Positions 37,432 to 50,210 of a stretch of DNA of 64,000 nt are shown here, piece by piece. The position numbers and the translations under genes were made by a program. How positions within the stretch are numbered: position 1 is the first letter of the stretch; the number at the start of each line of letters is the position of its first letter. The notes under the pieces are model-generated. The model ran no database searches, was not told the origin of the DNA, and saw nothing but the letters and a program-made list of their open reading frames with translations. Source of the stretch: Callipepla californica brunnescens (lineage: Eukaryota; Chordata; Aves; Galliformes; Odontophoridae); assembly GCA_023055505.1 (NCBI GenBank), contig JALIRH010000003.1:3349501-3413500 (forward strand), given 5' to 3'.

Positions 37432-39163
37432 GTAATGAGACTTAATGTTTCTGTGTTTGCTCAAAGAAGGATTAATATCTTGACCTGTCTGAATTGGCGT
37501 GGGCTGGGAAGCATGTTCTGCTGCTTGCTTTGTGGTTGATTTATGAAAATATCTGAGCATGTCTCCTAGTAAGGGGAAGCCAATAGGGTACGGGAAAAAT
37601 CACTTAACTAAATTGCTGTTAGTAGGCACTTAGTAACACATTTTCACAAATAATACCTTTTGTTAGTCAGCTGAAAGTCATGTACCAATAAGCTGCTCAC
37701 CGCTGGAAAAAGAGAGAGCATCTTCTTAGTGGTCTGGATGTAAGGAAACCCTTTTGCTTTCAAAACAAAGGCTTTGGCCCAAAGCTTTTTAAAATGCCCA
37801 GAGGTGTTGAGATGGGATATTCACAATGCATGCAAGAATCATCATCAATACTCGTAACAGGCTCCTTAGCAGTGTTTGTGATAGACTGTGTTTTCCAAGT
37901 GCTTAGGAGTTCTCAGTTTGGGACACTGTTGGATCTTCACGCCATGCGACATGAAATTACTCAACGTGCAAATGACGGGATTCAACTTTCTGTTGAGCCG
38001 TTCAGTTACTGCCTTCCAATGCCTCAGCCCCAGCCTGTGGGTAGGGAGTTGTGGTCAGAGGGAAAAGGAGAGCAGGATTGTTGCTGGATCTTGGCTTTCC
38101 CATCAACATTTTCTCATAGATGGGGTAAAGAGAGGAAATGTCAGAAGCTTTTATGCTTTTGGAGCGTCAGTTGTCACTGTGTTTGTGGCTGGCAGTATAT
38201 GGGCTTGCTTTCTGGTGACAAGTAGCAGCACAGTGTTCAATGAGTGCAGCAATGAGTGCTGAGACCAGCTCTGAAGGCAAAAACAAAGGTGGAAATGAGA
38301 GGTATGGTGAACCAATCAAACTATGTTAAAAATGAAAATCCACATCTTGTTAGCTGTACTGTTACATTGGTGATCAATATTTCTACTTCATTGAAAATAC
38401 ACTGTTGTTAAGTCACCTTTGAAGAAACTTGTTCCTACGTAGTAATAGGATTCATTTGTTTATGCTTTAATCGATAGATCTTTTATTGAATTATTTGTAG
38501 CTCCAGTCTATGCCTAATGAAATCTGTGACATACTTTTCTTTATAGGCACATGATACAAATCATATGTTTTATGTACCAAACAAAGATGTCGAGTAGCTG
38601 TGCCAGGTAGAGATTTTCAATGTATGCAGTCTGTTGGAGAGAAAAAAAGCATGTTTCTTTTTCTGAGAGATGGGAGGAGAGACAGTGACAAGAATTAAGT
38701 CCTGCCCCATAGATATCTGAGGTGCATTAGAGAAATTCCTACAAATACGAATCCGAAGGTGCTTTGGGATTAAGGAATTAGAACCGTAACTGTCATCTTT
38801 TTATGCACATTTTATTTTAATTTCAATATTTTATTCCTTTCTTTAAAATCTTTCCACTGCTGCTACTCACCATATGATTGAATCGGGTGTAGTAGAGTTA
38901 GATATGACAAAATAATCCCATCTCTTAAAAAAAAAAACTACGTAGTTGTGTTTAATGTCAGTTTGATTTAAAAAAATAAGTATAATTTCTGAGAAATACT
39001 GAAAAGTATCCATTTGTTTTAAAGGAAAGTATCTTTTTTTTTTTAATCTTTTGTACAGTCATCTCATACTGGGGTAATTTATTGAACAAATTAGTGAAAG
39101 TACGTAGGGGCATCTAGGAAATATATATGTCGTACTGTACAATGTGTTTTTTGTGTTTTACAG
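37432..39163 (+). other. SOBP: SOBP intron 2
   Basis: A short intron of 1.7 kb with GTAATG donor and TTTTGTGTTTTACAG acceptor. It includes T- and A-rich runs near 38929-38938 and 39032-39044. The overlapping frames at 37794-38262 have no domain. No repeat family recognised. Confidence 0.9.
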
Positions 39164-39349
39164 AAAATTCTTTGCCAAAACCAAAATTACCTGAGGACAG
39201 TGTTATTTCACCATACAATATAAACACAAGCTACCCAGGGCTTGCCACGGGAAATGGACTTTCAGACTCACCAGCAGGGTCAAAGGATCACGGGAATGTA
39301 CCTATTATTGTCCCATTAATTCCGCCACCTTTCATAAAGCCACCAGCAG
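39164..39349 (+). CDS. SOBP: SOBP coding exon 3 (residues 79-140 and first base of codon 141)
   Basis: The translation includes [37 protein letters not shown] and [17 protein letters not shown], closely matching mammalian SOBP as I recall it. The segment is rich in Pro, Ser and Gly and probably unstructured. The end is a proline-rich hydrophobic linker leading into the zinc finger of exon 4. The acceptor is GTGTTTTACAG and the donor GTAAAT. It starts and ends in phase 1, so skipping it would keep the frame. Reading through the donor gives only a few extra codons (KSS) before a stop. Confidence 0.97.
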
Positions 39350-42300
39350 GTAAATCCTCATAAACCTTTAAATATGTTGGTTGTCATTGGCATGGGTCCT
39401 GAGATTGCTAGGTTATGGCTTATCTGTAAGAGTGCTCTAGCAGCCAGTCACAGTGAACTTCAAGACAGACTGGGGGATAACGTTTTTTGATAGCATTCTT
39501 GAAAAACAATTCCAACTGCAATGCCAGTGTACAGTCTCTCTTGCTGCTTGTGACAGTCTGTCTGCCGGATTGTACTTCCTCAGTACTTCAGCAACATCTG
39601 CTTTAAAAAAAAATGATGTTGTTTTGATGAGTAAAGCCTTTAAGTAAATTAATGAAAGATGGTTAAATTAAAAATAGGCTCCAAGAGGGAAACAGTGAAA
39701 GAGACAAAGCCATCGAATCAATACCGTATCTTTCTTTATATCAGGTTAAGAAGCTCATCCTGGGAAAACTGTCGGTTGGTTCCCATTGAAATCCCTGACC
39801 ATCATCTCTTGGGGGTTTATTATGATCTTAACTCTGCCCAGGAGACTGCACCAAAATGTTTTACATTTTCATTAGATTTTTATCGGGAGTGATTTCATAA
39901 CATGCCATTCCTCAGAGTTTGTGTGAGAGATGATTTATTCCACTCAGCATGCTGCTTACCATAATCCGTGAAAGTAACTTGTAGAGCTCCACTAGTGTGA
40001 TTAATTGCCACGTTATTGTCTGCTGTTGTACACAGCGCGGTAATTGCTCAAGTAAGGTAGTGGTGGGCTCAGTCCTGCTTCTGCAGGTGTCCCTCAGTGT
40101 CTGAGTACTCAGGGGTGACCAAGGTGACCTGTGGCACCCACTGGAGGTGCTGGCATGCAGGGAGCAGCTTTGTGGCAGTGTCCTGCCGGTTGTAAGGACA
40201 TTTCTCTAGAGGCAGAGCTGTGCGTAGGGCTTGGAGCCAGGCACTAGGTGGTTGGTAACGGTAAAATATTTGTGGGTCCAACAAAGGCTTGCCTGCTCAT
40301 TGTGACGTGACAGACACAGTGGCCCCTCCCAGATTATTTTGATGCCATTGAATTTTGTCTCTAAAGAAGTACACTAATACGCTGTGAGTAATTTTCACAT
40401 GTTCCCCAATATGCACTCCCTGCCAAAGAGTTTTCATCTATTTTATACGATATTTGCTAATTACTAAAGCTATTTGGGCCCATTCCTGCAGCCTTTACAC
40501 TGCTAAAGATCTCGGGCCATATGGGCTGAATCCTCAGCTGTTGTTGATTTGGCCCAAAAGCTTTAATCAAGGGCTTGTATCATCCCAAACTATTCTCTCC
40601 TCCAATCTGAGTCATGAATGAATCCAGTGTATTGAATCTGTGGTACGTGGATGCAAGGCTATAACATGCTTTGTGCAAACTGCCACAGTGACTGGATTTT
40701 TATGACATCAAATCGGCAGGAGGAGATGGAACAGCGAAGTAGAAAAACAAATTACTTCAACAGTACTTAAGTGGGCACAAGAACCTTGGCCGAGTCAACT
40801 GCCTTCTGTTCTTTGCCCATCCACCTACCACGTGTGATCCTGCGTTCAGATGTACCAGTAAAGGTAGCACGCACACAAGGCTTTTCATAAGTGTCTTCCA
40901 TCTTTAGGTTTTTATTTCTTTAGCTCATAAAGAAAATAATTGTTTTACTCATATAAAGGATGTGAATGCATAATTTCTGCCTCCTCTGACTCTATCCCGT
41001 GATTAGTAATGAGCGCTGGATTAGCACGACTTCTGAGTAAATGAACATACTTATATCACCTTTGTTTTAGAGAGAAGAGTTTGGAAGGTCTGGAGGGGGA
41101 GGAGAACCACAGCCTTTGTGGGTTTTGCAATAAGCACCAGTAGTAATTGTTGTGTTTTATCTTAGGGCGTAGGAGCCCTAGTTATGATCACCCCAAAGAG
41201 CCTGCGGTACAGTGTCAGGCAAGAAGCAACGGGTGAATACAAGTAGAAAAGGGAGTACAAAGGAACTAGGAGAGCCCGTGTGCAAGGCAGTGGTCTTGGC
41301 ACCACACTTTGACACCGTTTTTTGGGCACCACATCAAAGCAGAGAACTTCAGAGTGATGCAAAGCCAGGCAAGAGTAACTGTGGGGATGTTTTCCCCCTT
41401 TTCTAGCATATGGGACAAACTAGGGAGCAGCACAGTGGTGCTTATTTGCATCGTGTCGACAAATGAAAAGGAATGTCATCAGTGAATGCTAAAGCTGAAA
41501 GTCAGCATTTTCAGTGTGACTGGGACAGTCTGTGAGTGACCTGCTGAAAGAACAGGCGCAGCTTATATTGGTGGAGGTAATAAAGAAAGAAAGGGGACGG
41601 AAGGGAGCAGGCAAAAAAAATCTGAGAGAAGACTTCAAGGTTAAAATGCTGCATCTTTGCAGCATGTTTTGCATGGATAGGCTTAGTGCAGTGATATATA
41701 ACAGAGCAGAGAGAAAACCAGGCAGTGGTACACTGCAGCGACTGAGACATGAGATGCTGAGAATTGGGATGAGCCCAGTCTTTGTGGATGGAGGGGGAAA
41801 GCTTTGGGTGTTGTTCAGAGAAAAAGTTAACAAGATTAAAATCTAGCTTAAAAGAGAGTGCCCACAGATGAAAATGATATCTAAATTGTAAACCTGAAGG
41901 ACAGGAAAGATGATGGTGCAATCCATCGTTACTACGCAAATAATACGGAGTGAACACTCAGGGAAAAATTATTAAGACTTTAATTCTTGCCATATTGATT
42001 TTGAACTGAAGGGTCAGCGCCTGTAAAGAAGTGTCAGAGAGACAGGCTGAGGCAGTCATTTGGACAGCAGAGCAATGATCTGGAGAGGATAAGCAGATCC
42101 AAGAGACAGCCACAATGAGTTATTAGCTGAATAATTTTTGAAGGTAAGATTCTACGAGGTAAGAGGGAGAAGAGAAAGAGCAAAGCACTGGGGATACTCA
42201 CAGAAGCCTGAAGGGAGAAATAAGAAAGATATCCAGTCAGGTGCATTGATGTAGCAATTGCAAAGGTAGAAAAATCACTGGGGGAGATACATCTTTTGAA

Positions 42301-45300
42301 GGAGATGGATGTGATTCTTAGTATCAGCAACAGCTACCAGCTGAGGAAGGAGTGCTGGTCTTGATCTACGTCTGTAAAGCAGTCAGCAGAGATTTCAGCA
42401 GATTAGATCTTCCTTGAGTGTGCTGGAAACCACTGAGCAGTGTCCTGTTTACACTCATATTTTAAATGAACAGGCTAAAACTTCAAATAGGTAACAGTAT
42501 TACACTTTTTTCCCTCCTGTTTTTTATAATATTTTTTTTTCTTTAGAAAACTAGATCATTTTGAGCAGTATGACTGCAATACATCTCCAGACAATTTTGC
42601 GCTTTCTGTTTCCGTCAAATGAGATATTGAGTAAAATTTGCTTATGTAATCCTAGAAAACATTGGAATATTATCTGAACAAATATAAGAAGCTATAAAGA
42701 TAAAGGTCCTTGCAGCACCTCAAGATTATACCCAAATAAGCTGAGTTAAAGGTATGGGCCCTATGTGATGCATGGAACATCTACAGGCTGAGGTTGCGGC
42801 CAGTCTGTGGAGGTTGTAAATTCCTCTTTGACAGAGCTGCTGACACCACCAGGCAGGTAGGCCGTGCTCAGGCAGCAGACAGATCGAAACAGGCTTTATC
42901 AGTCAACATCAGCCATCCGACTTGCATTTGGAAGCAGATACAGAACCAGTGCAGCCTCCAGAGCGTTGATGTAACAAATGTTCTTCTGATGGCTGATCAG
43001 CGTTCCTCCTTGCTGCCTCCACTGGTTGCAGCAGGTTGATGGCAGCTGCTAGTGGGGGCAGCAGGTCCTCTGTGATCTTCAGGGGTTAGTCTCAAGCACA
43101 GCCCATTGCAGTAAACTGATATTTCTGCTTGGTGTTAGAAGAATCTTGCTTTCTCCAAAACAGCCTGAGGAAAATATTGTTTTAATTACACAGAAATGGC
43201 AAGGAAAAGACATGCAATAGCTAGGAATAATTTGGAAATAAAAATACCTCCACGGTTGTGCAGGATATATGATCACAGTAATCAGTACCAACCATCCTAA
43301 CTTGTGTTCTGCAGTTCTCAGTGCCAGGAAGGAAATCTGGGAGGGTGTTGTGTGACTTTTGCTCAACAAGCGTGGCTGTCTGTTGTTGCGTGTAAGCTAA
43401 GGTCTAGTCTTTTTGGTTTTAGAAGAATGCAAAAGAAGAATGCAAAAAAGCTCTTTAAATGCAGTCAGAGGCATGCTTCCACCTTCCTGGCACCTGCTGC
43501 AGGATGTGGTGTCTCCATTGCCTGGTCCTCGGTTTACTTTCCCTTGAGAGCCTTGTGGCAGTGCTTTGGTAGAGGAAGATGACTGCTGTTTGGCCTGGCT
43601 TTCGAGCAAAGGCATCAGCAGAAGTGTTCCCTCCCCCATGTAGGTGCAGTGTACAAATTACATCTGTTATCCGCAGCACTACAAATGAGCCCCAGCTCCC
43701 CGCTGCGCAGCACTGCCAGGGGGTCACTGCCAGAAGTACTTCTAGCACTACGTCCCTTGTAATACAGACAAGGAAACGGCACGTTCAAAGACTGAAATGA
43801 GTAATGAGGTACTTCATAGAAAGGAATGAGTGATTTTCTGCGTTACAGCTTAACATAATGTTAGAATCAACGTTTGCAATCCTCTGTACACGTAGGTGCA
43901 CATGAATAACTCGGTGCATCAGCCATACAGCACGTGGGATTCAGCAGAGTCCCAGGCTGAAGAACACTCTGGAGCTGTGTGCTGTAAACTCTATCAATAT
44001 TTAAATTATATTGGAGGGATCTAAAAGCATAGAAGATTTTTAAATGGTAGTTAGCAGGGCAGTAAAGCCGAATCCCATGATTATCTGTCTGAATTCACCA
44101 AGGAATTGGTTCTACGACTGCATTACCAAGAAGTCTTATTCCAGGCAGAACCCAGTGGCAATTTCCCTTAAATAAAGGCTGTATTATCAGATCTAATTAA
44201 GCCTATATATTGTGGAGACTTTCATTTTACTGCACTCTGGATCCTTTTTCAGTATTTTCCAAATCTTATTCCAGTTGCTGAACAATTTTACAATTTCTGT
44301 AACTGAAACTCTCTAATAAAGATGACCACAACACAGCAATCATAGTCACTACTCTTCAAACACTTTCATTTGTTTTCGCTTTGAAACATCATCTAATTTA
44401 TACTGATTGTAGAGTTTTAGTGTCTGTGTTTTAAGATGTCAGTATGTGCTCATATGCCTGCCCTGTATAGCCCATTGCTGATGCCTTTTGCTCTCTGTGG
44501 AGGGTAAAGTGTTTCCTTTGTGCTATAAGGAAAATCACAAAGTATATGTATGTACTTTTATAGCACATATTAACGATGCCTGGGGAGTTCTACTTCCATA
44601 AGCCGAAATATGTGCTTTTTTCTTTGCATGTTTTAAATCTGCCTTGAAGTCAGTTTTTACTTGGTTATGTGTACAGTTTTTACTGAACTATGCATGAAAA
44701 TAGTCCTCAACACAGACACAGAAAACATAGGCAAGTCATGGTTCCCCTGAATTATTTTTTTAAAACAGGTGGAACACTTGACTTTTTTAGTAGCATAGCA
44801 AACTTAAAGAGGCTCTTCTTTCTTTTATAGACCTCCTGAGGTATTTCTGTGTCTATGGCTGCAAAAAGCTTTCTGTTGTAAGCCCAACTTTTTAATCTTC
44901 CTCTCATAATTACTTTTTTTTCCAAAGAGCTTTTTATACCCTGAGTTTGTCACAAACCCCATCTATTTAGAGAATCAGCACTGAAATGCTATAACAAAGG
45001 GTTCTGTGGAACTGTTGCATGAGTTACATTTGTTCATTTTTACAATTTAAGTTTAATCAGATAAAGCATCTTGGATATAAGGAAAACGATGTGAACACTG
45101 CTTCTGCCTCTCTTGGGAACATCTGCCTCAGGAACTGCTTTGGGTTAACAAAATCTGAACACGTGCTATGTGGTTGCCATCAGTGGAAAGTCAGAGTTTC
45201 AGGAGAGCCAACTGATAACTCAGAGCTAACTATTATGAAATCCTGGTCTATTGCAGTGGAAACAGCGAACATTTACTGTTGGTGCTACAGATCTCAAGTT

Positions 45301-45460
45301 ATGATCTAATTTCTTTGAAAAGGGAGGTTTGCATCTTTTCATTTGAAAATAGTAATAAAAAGAGCTGTAAAATTTGAAGATATGTGCTGATGGTTTGAAC
45401 GTAGTTCCCAGTGTAGGGCTAACGGCCATTCTAGTGGATTCTTTAAGCTTCCCTCCAGAA
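39350..45460 (+). other. SOBP: SOBP intron 3, first part
   Basis: No exon or recognisable mobile element. The stretches at about 39900-40060 and 40330-40720 have even composition, few simple repeats and homeodomain- and AP-1-like cores (TAATTG, TTAATC, TGAGTCATGAATG). They look like conserved non-coding DNA. Frames of up to 148 codons (41511-41957 minus) have no domain. Confidence 0.7.
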
Positions 45461-46379
45461 AATCAGAAGATTGTGGAATGGCTTGGTTTCAAAGGGACCT
45501 TGTGTACCATCTGCTTCCAAAGCCCGGCCATGGGCAGAGTTGCCAAACACTAAATCAGGCATTAGATCAGGCTGCCCAGGCCCCATCCAGCCTGATCTTG
45601 AACACCTCTAGAGATGGAACATTCACAGCCTGTCCCAGTGCCTCACCACCCTCTGAGTGAAAAATTTCTTTGTAACATCTCATCTAAATCTCCTGTCTCT
45701 TATTTTAAAACTTGTTTCTCCTTGTCCTATCACTGTCGCACTGTGTAAAAAATATGTCTCACTCCTGTTCATATGCTCCATTTAAGTCCTGGAAGGCCAC
45801 AATGAGATCTCTATACAGCCTTCTTTTCTCCAGGCTAAACAAGATCGGATTCCTTAGCCTTTCTTTGCAGGAAAGGTACTTCAACCCTTTGATCATCTGC
45901 GTGATCCTCCTCTGGACCTGCTCCAACTCCTCTCCATCTTATGGTGGGGGTCCATCCAGGCTGGATGCAGTACTTCAGACGGGACCTCACCAGGGCAGAG
46001 TAGAGGGAGTCAGTCCCTTCATTTTCCATGCTGGTCACCCATCCAAACAGCAGGAACGCCCTGCTAGCTCACGTCTAGCTTTTTATCCACCAGATCCGAC
46101 AAGTCCTTCTCTGCAGGGCTGCTCTCAAGGAGTTCTTCTTGCAGTCTGTATAGACATCTGGGATTGGCCCAGTCCAAGTGCAACATCTTGCGCTTGGCCT
46201 TTTGTTGATCCTCGTTAGGTTCATTTGGACCCACTTTTCAAGCTCGTCCAGGGCCCTTTGGATAGCATCTCTTCCTTTATTGTGTCAGTGTACCACTCAG
46301 CTTTGTGTTGTCGACAGTTTTGCTGAGTCTGCCCTGTATTCAAATGTCTAGGCTGTTGATAAAGATGTTAAAGAGCCCT
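45461..46379 (-). mobile_element. CR1 LINE, minus orientation (3' part)
   Basis: The reverse complement of the CR1 3' tail and C-terminal ORF2 region. Features include GGAATGGCTTGGTTTCAAAG, CCGGCCATGGGCAGAGTTGC, GGCTGCCCAGGCCCCATCCA and CCTCCTCTGGACCTGCTCCA. Frames are broken. The same element resumes at 46708 beyond an insertion. Confidence 0.93.
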
Positions 46380-46385
46380 GGTCCT

Positions 46386-46707
46386 GTAGGGCAACTGTTA
46401 GGTCATGGTGACTAAGCACCTGAAGAAGGAGTGTGGCTGGCCTAGGGAGCATGGGCACACTGTTTGCATCTGTGCTCCCCACATGACCACAAGGGTAGAT
46501 GCATGGTGGAGCTACTTTGGATTCATATGAGGGCCAGCCTGGACCTAGTCTGTTCTTGGTGAAGGAGTGCTACGTAACCAGAGATCCCCTTTACCAGCTG
46601 AGTGAGTTCAGTTCTTTTTGTATGGACTGTTGGCCTACCTGCGAATACTTTACCTGATATCACCAAGAATCTGTCAGAAACAGTTTCACTTCTTCATAAG
46701 CAGAGTA
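46386..46707. mobile_element. 322-bp insertion in a CR1 copy with matching GGTCCT flanks
   Basis: CR1 sequence is interrupted here: the copy ends at AAAGAGCCCTGGTCCT (46370-46385) and resumes with GGTCCTAAGACTGACC at 46708. GGTCCT occurs on both sides of the insert, fitting a 5- or 6-base target-site duplication. The insert begins (T)GTAGGGCAACTGTTAGG and ends CATAAGCAGAGTA, with no coding frame. Size, flanks and a 5' TGT suggest a solo LTR of an avian endogenous retroelement, but the 3' end is not a clear CA and I could not match a family. Confidence 0.6.
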
Positions 46708-47075
46708 GGTCCTAAGACTGACCTATAGGGGATACCATTCAAGGCTGGTCTCCAACTGCACATAGAGCTATTCACCACGACCTTCCGGCTGTGACCATTC
46801 AACCAGTTCTTTATTCATCCAATAGTCCACACTTCAAATACATTTCTTTCTCAATTTTGAGTTGAGGATGTGGAGCAGGACTGTGCAAAAGGTTTTGCCT
46901 TTGACATCAGTTGCCCTTCCTTTGTCCACCAATGCCACCATTGTCATAGAAGGCCACCAGATTGGTCAGGTATCATCTGCCCTTATTGAAGCCAAACTGT
47001 CACTATGGAGGTCACCTACACATCTCGCGTATGCCTTAAAATAGTTTCCAGGAGGATAACTGGGATCCATACTCC
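46708..47075 (-). mobile_element. CR1 LINE, minus orientation (continuation into reverse-transcriptase region)
   Basis: This continues the CR1 copy after the insertion, with the CCTAAGACTGACCTATAGGG, ATTCAACCAGTTCTTTATTC and AAGGCCACCAGATTGGTCAG segments. It covers decayed reverse-transcriptase coding sequence on the minus strand and ends near CAGGAGGATAACTGGGATCC. Confidence 0.9.
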
Positions 47076-48509
47076 CTGTGTCGAGTGACATGCAGTGGGG
47101 TGGAAACTCAGGGTTAAAATAAATAAATTAATAAATAGAGAAGCAGTAGTGTTGATGCATGGCTGTTGATAACTGTGGTAGAAGGAAACTCATGTGCTAG
47201 GAGGAGATGTGCAATAGGGTGCTGAAATATTTCCATATCGAGTCACAAACACAACTGCAGCCAAGGCACAGATTCCCTGCAGATTCACTCACTTTCAGAT
47301 CTCTGCCCCAGACCCTGCATCCCTGTGGTCTTTCTTCTGCTCAACATCACTGTCTCGGTACTGCAGGTGGGCACCTTCAGGAGTAATATTTTCTTGCTGG
47401 GGCAATAGAACATCTCCTGCTGAATTTGTTGCAAGTAAATATGGAAAGTAAGGTTTAGGAACACCTGTCCAGGGATCATCATAATCTTCAGGATGAGAGC
47501 TCTGTCTGCATTTAGCATTTCTGGATTCGTTAAACAAGAATTTAAGTTGAAAATGCATATCAGAGAGTTCAAAACAGTATTAGCAGAATGCTGCAGTCTT
47601 AAAGTTAGTAAACTGATTGGGATTTAACTCCAGAATTGCAGGGATTTTAGGATCAGCCAGCTAAGCACTGCAGGCCGTGCTGGTTTGCCTAGATAAAGGG
47701 ACAGAGCTATCCATGATGGATTTACTCTATTGTGCTCTTCGCCTTCTTCCCCATCTCTCCAAATTATGGTTCCATATAAGATCGATTAGTCTAAACTGCT
47801 GCTCATTGGCTTTAAGAGGAACAATTTTCTGCAGCTCCTTCACACTGGTTTGAAAGGAAAAAAAAACACCAAACATTCTGTTTAATTAAGACCTAAAGAG
47901 GCGGTGCAAACTTTTGATGATTAATTGGAGCATGCTTTAGACTGATGCATATTTAGTTATTATAATGTGATAATTTTATCTTGTTATACAAACTGCTCCC
48001 TTTGGGAACATGATTTAACACTGCAAACACACCATGTTTATTGCATTGTTCATTATGAAAAATACACAGGCAAAAAACCACAAGGAGATGTATCTGAATA
48101 GTATCTGTGCAGTGGGTGCAGGGTGTGCTTCTTCCACCTGTAATGACACAATCCAGAGGCACTAAAAGCAAGGCATTTTAACCCTCACAATAGCTCTTCT
48201 TATGAAGCTTCCTATGAAGAGTGGAGAACTCATGAAATGAGAGGCTGGAAATTCAGGTCGTGTGCTGTATGTCAAAGGAATATGTCTTTCTATTACCTGA
48301 TGTGATTACAGGGAATAGCAGTGCAGATATTCTGCTGAAAGCTCTCCCATTCCTATTCAGTGTCAGTATGCCAGCTCTTCTTCGTCCTACCTCTCATAGG
48401 TGTGATGAATCTGAGAACATCCTCGTCATATTACAAGAGCAGTTCATAAAGTTGCAAGCCCACAGGGAGAAAAAGAATGCAGCTGCTTAATTGTTTTCAC
48501 TTCAAAATG
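47076..48509 (+). other. SOBP: SOBP intron 3, between CR1 copies
   Basis: Unique-looking sequence with an AAATAAATAAATTAATAAAT tract near 47118-47138. No gene or known repeat recognised. Confidence 0.6.
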
Positions 48510-50062
48510 ATCACAGAATCATAGAATGGCTTGGATTGAAAAGGACCTCAAAGATCATCTAGTTTCAACCACCCCTGCCATGGGCAGGGTCACCAACCAC
48601 TAGATCAGGCTGCCCAGAGCCACATCCAGCCTTGCCTCAAATGCCTCCGGGGATGGGGCATCCACAACCTCTCTGGGCAACATGTTCCAGTGCATTGCCA
48701 CCCTCTGAGTGAAAAACTTCCTCCTAATATGTAACCTAAATCTCCCCTATCTTAGTATAAAATCCATTCCCCCTCATCCTAACACTATCAACCCATGTAA
48801 ACAGTCGTTCCCCTTCTGTCTACATGCTCCACTCAAGTATTGGAAGGCCACAATGAGGTCTCCCCTTCTCCAAGCTAAACAAGACCATTTCCCTCAATCT
48901 TTCCTCAAAGGAGAGGTGCTCTAGCTCTCTGATTATTTTAGAGGCCCTCCTCTGGACTTGTTCCAAGAGCTCTGCATCTTTCTTGTGCTGGGTACGACAG
49001 GCCTGGACGCAGTACTCCAGATGAGGCCTCACAAGAGCTGAGTAGAGGGGGACAATCACCTCCCTCTCCCTGCTGGCCACCCCTTTTCTAATGCAGCCCA
49101 GGATATAGTTGGCCCTCTGTGCTGCAGGCACACACTGCTGGCTCATGTCCAGTTTCTTGTCCACCAGGACCCCAGGTCCTTCTCCACAGGGCTGCTCTCC
49201 AGGAGTTCTTCCCCCAGTCTGTATAAATACCTGGGATTTCCCTAGCCCAAGTGCAGCACCTTGTACTTGGCCCTATGGAACCTCATTAGGTTCACATGGG
49301 CCCACTTCTCTGGCCTGTCCAGGTCCCTCTGGATGGCTTCCCTTCTCTTCAGCGTATCGACTGTGCCAGTCAGCTTTGTGTCATCCGCAAACTTGCCTCA
49401 GCAATGTGCACTCAATTCCATCATCTGTGTCATTGATGAAGATGTTTAAGAGCACCGGTCCCAAGACTGATCACTGGGGGACACCACTCATGATCGGCCT
49501 CCACTCAGACATAGAACCATTGATCACAACCCTTTGGCTGCTACTGGACAACCAGTTCTTAATCCATTGAACTGTCCACTCTTCAAATCTATGCATCTCT
49601 AATTTTGGGAGAAGGCTGTGGTGAGGGACCATGTCAAACGCTTTGTAGAAGTCCAGGTAGATGACATCTGTCACCGTTCCCCTGTCCACTGATGCTGCCA
49701 CTCCATCATAGAAGGCCACCAGGTTGGTCAGGCAAGATCTGCCCTTGATGAAGCCGTGCTGGCTGTCTCAGATCACCTCTTTGTCTTGTATGTGCCTTAA
49801 CATGGCAACCAGGAGGATCTGCTCCATGATCCATGGTGAGGTTCACCAGCCTGTAGTTCCTTGGGTCATCCTTTCTCCCTTTCTTAAAAAATGAGAGTAA
49901 TGTTTCCCTTTTTCCCATCACTGGAGATATAACCCAACACCATGATTTTTCAGATATGATGGAGAGTGGCTCAACAATCGCATCAGCCATCTCTCTCAGA
50001 ATCCCTGGATACATATCATCTGGCCCCATGGACTTACATACATCATCAAGTTCCAGCCTCCC
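48510..50062 (-). mobile_element. Long CR1 LINE with reverse-transcriptase remnants, minus orientation
   Basis: About 1.55 kb of CR1. It starts with TCACAGAATCATAGAATGGC (reverse of the 3' tail) and runs through the ORF2 C-terminus into the reverse-transcriptase domain. On the minus strand, 49471-49719 encodes [15 protein letters not shown], a typical LINE reverse-transcriptase block, followed by [15 protein letters not shown]. 48820-49164 encodes the C-terminal region ([38 protein letters not shown]). Frames are shifted relative to one another, so it is not active. Confidence 0.95.
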
Positions 50063-50210
50063 TAGTCAGGCAGGGTTGCCAACCACTATATCAAGCACTT
50101 AGACCAGATTGCCCAGGGCCCCATCCAACCTGGCCTTGAGCACCTGCGAGGATGGGACATCCACAGCCTCTCTGGGCAACCCATTCCAGCACCTCGTCAC
50201 CCCTCTCAGA
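50063..50210 (-). mobile_element. CR1 LINE fragment abutting the previous copy, minus orientation
   Basis: It contains CAGGGTTGCCAACCACTATA, GATTGCCCAGGGCCCCATCC and CACAGCCTCTCTGGGCAACC, from the CR1 3' UTR region. The same segment already occurs near 48580-48690 in the adjacent copy. It lacks the terminal octamers, so it is a separate truncated copy or a duplicated piece. Confidence 0.85.

Noticed and set aside
41511..41957. A 148-codon minus-strand frame in SOBP intron 3
   Set aside because: No domain, overlapped by open frames in other phases, and antisense to SOBP with no splice or promoter evidence.
49471..50029. Reverse-transcriptase-like frames as a possible domesticated gene
   Set aside because: They are parts of an ordinary truncated CR1 copy with frame breaks and no intact domain.
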